NCBI GenBank assembly: GCA_947579605.1 | Contig: OX388307.1 | Coordinates: 23,785,237 to 23,849,236 of the forward strand | Length of the DNA: 64,000 bases | Reading direction: 5' to 3' | Source: Athripsodes cinereus | Taxonomy: Eukaryota; Arthropoda; Insecta; Trichoptera; Leptoceridae | Shown: positions 51,723-61,405 of the stretch, piece after piece | Layout: every line of letters starts with the position of its first letter | Position numbering within the stretch: position 1 is the stretch's first letter | Program-made: the position numbers and the translations under genes | Notes under the pieces: model-generated | Told to the model about the DNA's origin: nothing | Seen by the model: only the letters and a program-made list of their open reading frames with translations | Database searches by the model: none

Positions 51723-53610
51723 CACTAATACAACCAATAACACTAACGCCTCTCACACATTACAACTACATGACCAAATTATTTTTGTGGCCAATTTTAT
51801 AGTACCTTTATTATTTAATATTGAATATCTAAATGATATATATATTGTTCTAGTTAATGTTTGTTATTTTTAAGGTAATTATAAGTATTTTGATTATGAA
51901 TAGTTTACATATATATATATATATATATATACACACATGATGTATAGGTGGTATATACAAAAACACATACATATATTATTTTTAGTAAAGTGATGTTATT
52001 GGTGTGTAGTATCGTACTGTATGTGTTAGCGCTTGTAGTACTATACTTTATCTTCTTGTAAAATTTTATCTGCCGAGTTAACTGGGTGATGAAGAGGTAG
52101 GACCCATCCCATTTCACTTTATACTATAGGTATATTTATATTATATTATGTTTACATGTTGTGTAATACGTGTATGTTGTTTCCGTGATATTATGATATG
52201 TAATTTTATAAGATATATATATATATATATGTATATGTAATAAAATAAATAAATGTATTGCAATTAAACAGATAAATGTTTGCTAGTATGTAATATGAAC
52301 TTGTTATATATAAGATTTAATAGATAATTTGTGGTAATATGATATTTGTATTATTTAGGCAGATTTGTTATGAAGGAGTTGTTAGTATTGTTTGTGATGC
52401 TACTTGGTTTATTGCTACCTAGTCAGGGGCTAATAGCCCTGTAGTGTAATACATATATACATGAATGGGACTCACATACATACACCCACACAGTTGGATA
52501 TCTTCCATTAGACATATATATATGGCGAGTGTGTGTATTAGTATGTGGGTGTAACTAGACATAGTGTTATATAATTTTTGCTCATGGACAATTGTTTTTG
52601 AATGTGATGTAATGTAAGTGTACGACATGATGATGAATTAGGTAGGCGTATTAAGGATAAGTAATATTAGATTGTATTGTACTCGTATGTGATAAGAGAG
52701 AGTTTTATATAATGGCTCACTAACATGGTTTTATTAAGTAAGTACATAAAGATTATTATTTTATATCAAAAAAGGGTTGAGGGAAATGTTATTCTTGTAG
52801 TGGTTTGGAGTTTACAAGAATATACACATCTATTATTATATAATTAAATATATTAGGAATAATATGTCAACTATTCTATATTATTGTAAAAAAACATTTA
52901 GTGAAATATTATATATCTATATTTTTATAGACAAAACCATAACGTAATAACAAATTACAAAGAGAATTTCTATTAAGTGCCATCATAATTTGACTGAACA
53001 CACTCGCACACACACACACTCACACACCCACACCCACATGGACACACTTATATTCACACGTACACCCACACTCATTGATTGGTATGTAATGGACATTAGG
53101 TAAGTTAGTTATTAGGTATGTATGTGTTCATATTATGTATTAGGAGTATTGATTGGATAAATGTATTGCGGCATGATGCAGTGGAGCGCTCGTGCTTACT
53201 GTGTGACTGACAATGGAATAATGAAAAAGTCAAAATGGAATATCTTGTCTTTGTGCGAGTACTACTTTACTGAATTATTTGTTTTATGTATGAACGAATT
53301 AATTGATTAATGTCTCTATACTATACTACACTACACTACACTTTACTTACACGGGTTTGAAACTTTGTGCAGAGACATGAAGTTGTATGAGGGGGCGTAT
53401 TTATATTTGCGGTTGTAACATATGAATACATGTTAAATGCTTAGGTTAAGGCTGGATGGACACTTTTTTCACCTCTTTGCTGGGAAGGTAGTTAGTTAGT
53501 TTTGAAGGAGATTTTTGCAACAAGGAATATGTGATTATTAGGTTTTTTGCGGATACGTCGCATCAAAGTTTTTGTTCGCAAGCTTTTGGAATCATTGGAG
53601 ATTCCATCAT
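51723..53610 (+). other. probable gawky 3' UTR, proximal part
   Basis: This follows the stop directly and has no supported open frame. The + strand is rich in T and G (TGTGTAT, TTGTATGT) and has (AT)n runs at about 51908-51931 and 52213-52230. A cluster of AATAAA signals at about 52239-52252 is a plausible proximal polyadenylation site, inferred only from the signal. A CA-rich stretch lies at about 52990-53070. The true transcript end is unknown, and an assembly gap starts at 53611. Confidence 0.6.
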
Positions 53611-53810
53611 NNNNNNNNNNNNNNNNNNNNNNNNNNNNNNNNNNNNNNNNNNNNNNNNNNNNNNNNNNNNNNNNNNNNNNNNNNNNNNNNNNNNNNNNNN
53701 NNNNNNNNNNNNNNNNNNNNNNNNNNNNNNNNNNNNNNNNNNNNNNNNNNNNNNNNNNNNNNNNNNNNNNNNNNNNNNNNNNNNNNNNNNNNNNNNNNNN
53801 NNNNNNNNNN
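53611..53810. other. assembly gap, 200 N
   Basis: Exactly 200 ambiguous bases, probably a placeholder rather than a measured length. The gap ends immediately before the left inverted repeat of a pogo-like transposon, so the left target site and flank of that element cannot be seen. Confidence 0.99.
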
Positions 53811-54515
53811 TACCGTCAACCGTGGCAACTTTACCACATTTTTTTGGAAAAAATGAAATATCTCTGAAATAAATATCCATAAGAGTGAATTATGACTTTA
53901 TATAAGTTTAAATAATAAAAGGTTGTAAATTTCTGCATAAACGTATAAATAAAAGTCAAAAATTAACGAGTTATTGATAAAAATAAATCATAGGTAAAGA
54001 TGGAAGGAAATGGGCAACTTTACCCACTCACAATATTTTCAATAAACGGGGATTAAGAGTGTAACGAAAGTTGAATTATCATGCCTACCACACTCTCTAC
54101 ACTTGTCTTTGATTTTTATAACTTAAATAATACATTTCCTGGCAACATTGTTAATATTATAATTTGTCTTATGATTGTAGGTAAAGATGCCTTAGCTTCT
54201 ATGAACATTTTCATACTAATCCATGTTTTATTGTAGGGCTGCCACAAATTATTTTGAACACCTGTCCAATCACGGCAATATTTTTTTTATTAACCTACCC
54301 ACACTTCTAATTGAATTTAATATAATAAACATATATGTAGTAAACATTCATTAAAAAGCAGGAGTATTTGTAAAAAAAAAATATATTTCAAATAAAATTG
54401 TACCATTTAAAATAGGACATAGGTACTAAACTAGAAAAAGAAAATAATGTATAAATAACAAAAAAAATTGCCTGAAATATAATTTTGGCAATCGAAATGT
54501 AGGTACCTTTTCAAT

Positions 54516-56246
54516 TTATTTTAATGTTTTCTTGACTTCCCTTAAAATTTCATCCACATCAAAATCATCATCTTCATCGTCGTTATTTGACATTTTGAAA
54601 CATAAATGGCAAAGAAAATAGCCATTATCCTGAATTTCCGGAATATGCTCTTGATGATAGGTAGGTATACATTTTTTATGAAATTTTTTATTGCAATCGT
54701 AACAAATAATCAAATTTACTTTTTTCTTTTCTTTTTCGCATATAAAACACATATCCATTACAACAGGCATAGCAATTGGACAATCAGGAGGTTTTATCAT
54801 AATATTAGATAATATTTTTATTTTAGGTTCCTTGGAACCTTCTTTCTGCTTTTTGATAGGAATTGATGTCTTCTTTTCTTTAACTTTTATATTTGAGCCC
54901 TTGGAGATTGATATATCCGAACTTTGAACCGATTTTCCAGCTGGAGCACTCATTTTTTTATTTGCCTGTCGCTTTATAGGGTTTGGCGCTCTATTTTCTT
55001 TGAGGTAATCAAGTAACGCTTGATCTACGTTGTAGCAAATTTCATCACATTCAGGAATTTTTCTGTAGACCTGTTGGGGATCAAACGGATATATTCCCGT
55101 GGCCCTGAACCCACTAATTATATTGGTGTGTTTATAATCAGAGTCTTCAAGTAATCGTTTTAGCAATACTGGAAAATGACTTTTATTTAAAGAGGTCTGC
55201 TTGGGATTCTCGATTTTATACTTAAATAAAATCTTCCTCCACGACTTTTTTAGTGGACCAAAAAAGGCCACATCGAGAGGCTGTGTCAGATGTGTAGATG
55301 ATGGAGGCAAAAAAACAAATCTTATGTTGTGCTGCTCACAGAGCTCTACTACATCCAAATTAATGTGGCTAGAAAGGTTATCTCCAATAATCAGTTTTGG
55401 TCCTTCAAGACGTTTTGCCCACGGTATTATTATCGTCGAAAACCAGTCGAGGAACGTTGTAGAATCAAACCAACCACTTTTCGTTCTATTGTATCTCGCT
55501 GCTTCCGGGCCTCCTTCGCACCATTGAGTCCACACACATTCTGATTTATATACCACATAAGGTGGTAAAATATCTCCGTTGGCGACTCCGGCAAACATGA
55601 TCGATATGCATCCTTTCGAATAATTTAAAATTCGTTCAGGGTATTTGACTCCACGTCTGAAAATGCACTTGCTAGCTCCGGGATCATCGCTAAGATTCGT
55701 CTCATCATAATTTAATATATTACTTGGTGGCACATCTTCAATGGACACTTTCAGATTGTCATAAAAGGTTTTGAAATCCTCGAGTGATTTTTCGGCTCGG
55801 ACTTTTTTAATATTTTGGGTAGCTCTTACAGTGAGCTCATCGGAATGCCTTTTAATAAAGTTTTTAACCCACCAGTCACCTGGAGGTTTGTTATTGAATA
55901 AACTGCCTTTATTGTTTTTCATGATGTAATCAAAGACTACCAGACGAAGATCAAGTTGCGTCAAAGGGTATCCATACTCTGATGAAGCAATCAATACTTT
56001 TACAAATTTCGATTCCTCATCTGCAGAAAGTCTATTTTGAGGACCAGGTTTATCGGAATGCAGGTTTTTTACTCTTTTCTCAATTGTTGTACGGGGAATT
56101 GAAAACTTTTTTTCTGCATCATATGAACTAATTTTTTTATTTCTAACCAAATCTACAACAAGCAAAAGCGTCTCCTCTGAATAATTCTTGTACGGCCTTG
56201 CCCCAATCTTTCGTCTGTTTCGTGTATTGCGTTTCTGAGATGACAT
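54516..56246 (-). CDS. pogo/Tigger-like transposase with C-terminal PHD finger
   Basis: 576 residues with no internal stop. Residues about 19-61 (YSEETLLLVVDLVRNKKI through IPRTTIEKRVKN) resemble a Psq-type helix-turn-helix. A CENP-B-like second DNA-binding segment follows (about 70-150). The DDE domain has NYDETNL, IGDNLSSH and TQPLDVAFFG. Thirty-five residues separate the second and third aspartates (DD35D), within the pogo range. Residues 500-549 hold paired cysteines and a histidine (CFIC, CYDC, FHKKC, CHLC) in PHD order, then an acidic tail. Jerky/Tigger-like proteins with a PHD domain are known in insects. The start ATG at 56246 is followed by a basic stretch. All catalytic residues are present, so this copy could be active or recently active. 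Confidence 0.9.
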   Translation of the reverse strand: MSSQKRNTRNRRKIGARPYKNYSEETLLLVVDLVRNKKISSYDAEKKFSIPRTTIEKRVKNLHSDKPGPQNRLSADEESKFVKVLIASSEYGYPLTQLDLRLVVFDYIMKNNKGSLFNNKPPGDWWVKNFIKRHSDELTVRATQNIKKVRAEKSLEDFKTFYDNLKVSIEDVPPSNILNYDETNLSDDPGASKCIFRRGVKYPERILNYSKGCISIMFAGVANGDILPPYVVYKSECVWTQWCEGGPEAARYNRTKSGWFDSTTFLDWFSTIIIPWAKRLEGPKLIIGDNLSSHINLDVVELCEQHNIRFVFLPPSSTHLTQPLDVAFFGPLKKSWRKILFKYKIENPKQTSLNKSHFPVLLKRLLEDSDYKHTNIISGFRATGIYPFDPQQVYRKIPECDEICYNVDQALLDYLKENRAPNPIKRQANKKMSAPAGKSVQSSDISISKGSNIKVKEKKTSIPIKKQKEGSKEPKIKILSNIMIKPPDCPIAMPVVMDMCFICEKEKKKVNLIICYDCNKKFHKKCIPTYHQEHIPEIQDNGYFLCHLCFKMSNNDDEDDDFDVDEILREVKKTLK

Positions 56247-56476
56247 GGTGATAAAACCTAAAAAGTTGTAATTATTTTCTTTATGTGAATCATAGAGAGC
56301 ATAATTTATTTACATATTAATTAAAAACATAAATTTCCACGTAATAAACAACAATACAAAGTGTGACGGTGATGGCGGGATTATCGCGTAGAGCACTTTT
56401 TCCCATCGAACTCAGTACAAAAATTATTAAGTAGATAAAAATATAAATATATGTATTCATGTTGGTAGCCCTAACA

Positions 56477-56521
56477 TTAGGTAAAGTTGCCACCACTTGA
56501 AGTGGTGGCAACTTTACCTAA
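56477..56521. repeat. perfect 22-bp palindrome with 1-nt spacer
   Basis: The arms 56477-56498 and 56500-56521 are exact reverse complements around G56499. Each arm contains TTAGGTAAAGTTGCCACC, the same motif as the transposon ends. It lies about 230 bp upstream of the transposase ATG, inside the element. Confidence 0.95.
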
Positions 56522-56909
56522 AGTGATTTTTAATATAAAGTAAAATATTTTCAAAAACAGTGAAAATTAAAACATTCTGATTATCTTAATATCTTCATAA
56601 GTATGTGCTGTTTAGAATATATAAATATGACTCACCTCAGTTCAGTAATTACACAATAATTATATCAAATTTGGTGAACTTCCAGAAATGACTGCATGCA
56701 ATACGTTCAGAAATATAGATATAATTTGACAATTATTGCAGTGCTGCCAACGAAAACTTTTTTTAGTATTGCCAGTTAATTAACACACATTCCTAAACTG
56801 AAACGACCATACAACTGCTGATACATTTTGTGAAGGAATAGTTTTCTTGAGACCTGATAGAGGTAGGTAAAGTTGCCATTGATAGGTAAAGTTGCCACGT
56901 TGTACGGTA

Positions 56910-58460
56910 CCTGAATTCTTTTGTCATAATAATATTTTTTTTTTATAAATAGCATGACAAAAAAAGTATTCACCAGAACTGCGCGCCACTGAATAAATAC
57001 AGCAAAACACGCGAAATTCACTCAAAATATGTCAATATTTACTTGCCGTTTTTGGCGTTATAAGTGAACTTTTCAACTTTCTGTATGACTTATCTTTTTC
57101 CTTTCTCTATTTTCTTTACATTTTTTAACATTAAAATCTTGATCACTCATTATGAATCAGTTTAAATTGCAATTATTTAAGAGAACCCAGAACGCCAAAC
57201 TCACCAGATAAGAACAATTTTGTACCGGCGGCCATATTGATTTTTTGAAAATACTGGACTCTTATTGGTTGGTTGTGTTATAGGGGATATTGAAAGGGAC
57301 ATTAAGTGATATAGTGGGATTCGTTTCTCAACCTCGTTTTATTTTATTTTTTATGAAAAAATAGTGAATGTTTTCAAGTAAATTTTTTTCTAAAGTTATA
57401 GAATATTTGATTACGAATCCAACGACATATATAACTCAACTTTTGTTAAAATGTGTTATAGCAGATTTCGTAACTCAGCGACACAATTATGGGTTTGTTT
57501 AGTCTCATGTTATTTGTAGAGAAATTTTCTATATTTTAGGGCACAAATGGTGGATTTTTTTTATATTATATAGAAACCTTTCTCCACAAATTTCTTATAA
57601 AAATCCACAGTGCAGTTATCTACGAATTTACTTGTTCATTGTAATAGTGTGTATTGGATTAATACGGCTCTTAAAAATGATTTAAACACTAGCAGTCTAA
57701 TGAAAAATATCTTTTTCATTCATTACTCAATTTGTGGGAGGCACCATGATGTGATAATATAAATAGATTTATAATATATTTACAAATACTGAAAAATAGT
57801 AATTTGAACAAAAACAATAAGATAGATTACAAAATAATTATGCAATCATGTTTATTACAAAGATATGAAAAGGTGGTGATTTTTAAGCTTTATTGTTTTT
57901 AAATAATGCATTTTACTAGACGATTGAAACCCTCCTATGCAGATTGGTATGAAGTTGCAAATCTTTTATTTATTTTGTGGAGTGCGGTGGAAGGTGGTGT
58001 ACATTTTACTTTACAAGTGTATAATGAAATTGATATACCTTCCAACTATAACTTAAGTATGTTAAGTGTTTTCAACTTAAAATTGTTGAAATAAAAATGC
58101 ATGGTGGCGGTATTGTATTGCAGTGATACAGCGATAGTAAGAGTTTGAGTGGTGCACTGTGGTGGGAGGAGCCACACTCCCACTACAGACAACTTTACAC
58201 CCCTGCGAGAGAGTTGGTTGACTTTGGTTATGAGACAACCACACAAATAACTTTTTTGTAATAATTATAACTGTGCTGTGAAATATGAGTGGCTTTTTAT
58301 TTGTATAAATCCACAAAAATACTGTGTCTTCTAAATGAGACCTTTTTTGATAACTTCTAAACGATTGAAAAATTCTAGGAAGCATAAGCAAATATTGCAA
58401 GTGTTAGGATAATTATATACATAGGGATAGAGTAATAAAATAAAATAAAATGTGATTGAG
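56910..58460. other. DNA right of the pogo element
   Basis: No supported gene. It continues the AT-rich texture. It may be the distal gawky 3' UTR or intergenic; the sequence alone does not decide. Confidence 0.45.
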
Positions 58461-60700
58461 ATTGTGTGTGTGTGTGTGTGTGTTATTTGTGTATGCGTTG
58501 TTAGTGACAACTAGTCTAGGTGAGTCTGTGTACTATAATTATTATCATTATCATTATAATACTAGTTTAGTACAGGAGGATTGTTGAGCAGCTCATAGCT
58601 TTTGTATTATTATTATTGTTTCTGATGGTGAGCTAATAAATACTTATATATGTGTATGTTACAATTATCCATAGATCTCTGCACAATAGGTTTATTGTTT
58701 TTGTGCTTAATGCTTTTTATAATTCATATTATGTTATGTCTGTATTATTATGTTAAAGATACCAAATTGTTTTTATGTATTAGATGTTTAATTGCAATAT
58801 AATTGAATAGGTTATAGGATACTGGAAATAGAGAAATAGAATTACATTCCAACTCCATGTAAGAAGTAGGCAAAGTCCTTGTAGTATAATAGGCAAGTAA
58901 CAAGAGTACATAGTCACAAGTGCACAATGTAATGATACCTGTTATTGTTAATTATTACATACATTAGTTTATTATAACACTAGTTGGCTCCAATTAATAC
59001 TTACACTCGCTTAACCTCATCTGTTGTGCGCTACCAAACAAACAAACCTCTATTGATTACTGTGTTAGATTATGAATGAGACTGAATTATCTACAAATGT
59101 AACTAAGGTAATATTTAATTGAGGATAGTGAGTTAGGCAGTGGGTAGTGAGAATGTGGTCTGATATGAATCAGTGCTGTGTCCGTTCCGTTAGTGATAGG
59201 GAGAACCATGTAAACAAGGAGACTGTTACCTTACAAATAATGATTATCTGCCTCCGTGGAGGTTTCATGGCCATGGTCTGTGTCCACATCACACCCTCAT
59301 CCCATCCTACCTCACTTCACCTCAACACATCTCTTTATTACTCATACCTCCCCATCTCTCTCTCTCTCTCTCTCAACACAATACGCATTCATACATACAC
59401 ACACACACACTCACACATGCAGTTAGAGTATTTGTTTGGAATAAGGAGTGTATAAATAAATATATAGAATAGCAGTCTTAAGATGAGACAATGATATTGA
59501 GATTTCAAGTGCATTCTTGTAGATATTAATTCCTCTTATCTCTTACAGTCTGAAAATTGTAATAACTTATATTTGTGGACTTTTTATTTTTGAGGTACAT
59601 TGTTTAAAGTAAAGTGGTTTACATAGTAGTTAAGTTGGTAATGTGAGGGTGCAACGCGCTAGTATTGACATGGCACCACCCTCACAGACTGATTGAGAGC
59701 ATTTACATTTACGCTAACTACCCTTGCTCGCATATCTCACACTCTTCCTTATTGTCTGGTTGTAGATTTCTAGTCATTACATTATCGATCTTGCTATTTA
59801 TTTTGTTAATATATTGTGTAGCTACCATTGTGTATTTGAATGTGTGTTGTGTATTGGAATGAGAGTTGTTAACTGGTACAAATATGATGACATTACATTC
59901 CTGGGTATAAATGTGTGGTACCAAGTAAAATTTGGTAATGTCTGGATAATATGTACTGTACTCTACTGTACTTAACAAGCTGCATTCATTCACTCACTCA
60001 CTCACTAGTGCTCTGTGTTCTCCCTTTAATAATCACAATACATACATATTAGAATTGTACAAATATTTTATTGTTTATTTTTAATTAGATGTTATAGCAG
60101 GCATTTTGATGTGAGCATGGTGTTATGATGTGCAAGCAGCAAGCAATATTAATATATGTTGTGTGTGGTGGTATGTGGCACTGGCATGGTGTTAGTGTAA
60201 TATGCCCACTATACGTGGGCATATCATTATGATTCATTCCTGTATTAAATTTTCAACACATTGTATACATGTACTAGTTATATGTTAACACACACGTACA
60301 TATTTATTTTGTACAGAGCTTAAAGAATAAAGCAATTCGTTTAGTACATACATATTATATTTTAATTAAATTTTATTGTTCAATTTTCATTGTTGCCTTA
60401 TTTAAATAAATAAATATGTGATTAAATACCTGTCTTTATTCTGATTTGATATTTATTTATGTTAATAACTAACTGTAGAGCTAAGAATCAATAATATATT
60501 ATGTCTAAATATACCTATTTGTAATTGATAGTTTTAAGAAGATATACCTAATAATTTATATATTTGATATAAGGAAAGCATGGTTAATGGTGTATTACTC
60601 TTAAGATAGATAGCAAGCAAGATGGTATTGCTTCCCATTGTGGGGTACCTAACTACCTACCTACCTACCTTTATATGTCTATATTGTATTTGTAAATTGT
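58461..60700 (+). other. microsatellite-rich, T/G-rich noncoding DNA
   Basis: (GT)n at about 58463-58482, (TC)n at 59354-59373, (CA)n at about 59396-59410 and (CTAC)n at about 60649-60668. Many TGTAT and ATTTA motifs, and AATAAA at 60326. The texture matches 51723-53600, which is why I consider a long 3' UTR possible. Confidence 0.45.
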
Positions 60701-61374
60701 AAACACTTGCTATTATGTAACACTATTTTACGTGGTGCGTGTTTGTGTGTGTGATCTCAATTATGTAACTCACCATCATGTATTGTCATCACTTATTTTA
60801 ATACCAATCACTTTGAGGGTAAATTGAGAGTTCTGGGTGCTTCTGATGCTTAAGAATTGGCTTTGACTAGTTCAAGTAGGTATGCTTTGTTTTGATTGGA
60901 CTTATCGCTGTAAAGCATTTAATTTGATCAAGCGGCACTTACTAGATGGAAAACTTCACGTTTTATGCTTGGTATTGAAGCGGCGACCTCGGAAGAGGTC
61001 ATGGTCCTTGCAAACAAACAAATACATGACAGGCATAATAAGTGTGGTAAAATGGTGAACGTTTCTGGCCAAAGCCAATTCATGAGCATTAGAAAACACC
61101 CAGTAAAATGTGAAAACTAAGTTAAACACACGCGCGCACACACACAGATATTGTGACAAGACAATAGATAGGACACTTACACAACACATTACAGAAGTAA
61201 AACCAGACAGACGACACGTAAGCCCATAAATGATAAATTTGAGTAACATATCTATATCTGTATGCACCAGAAGGTTGTCCATTAAGAAAGAATTAGCACA
61301 AAGTATTTTTGAAATTGAATAATGATTAGTTGATAAGATATTATGAGATAGATATGTGTGACTCAACCAACGAG

Positions 61375-61405
<31 letters not shown>

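Larger units (their letters stand above)
53811..56909 (-). mobile_element. complete pogo-like (Tc1/mariner superfamily) DNA transposon
   Basis: Inverted ends: the left reads TACCGTCAACCGTGGCAACT (from 53811) and the right, on the other strand, TACCGTACAACGTGGCAACT (from 56909). Both continue TTACC. Ends beginning with TA fit a TA target. Between them is one long transposase frame on the minus strand. The motif GGTAAAGTTGCC or close variants recurs inside both ends: 53823-53834, 54013-54025, 56480-56492, 56507-56518, 56863-56877 and 56885-56897. It sits in the presumed gawky 3' UTR or flank. Confidence 0.85.

Noticed and set aside
53531..53880. Open frames crossing the N gap
   Set aside because: The translation is mostly undefined residues and has no meaning.
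60956..61366. 136-codon minus-strand frame with hydrophobic segments
   Set aside because: No known domain, low-complexity surroundings and no splice or start context. Probably chance.
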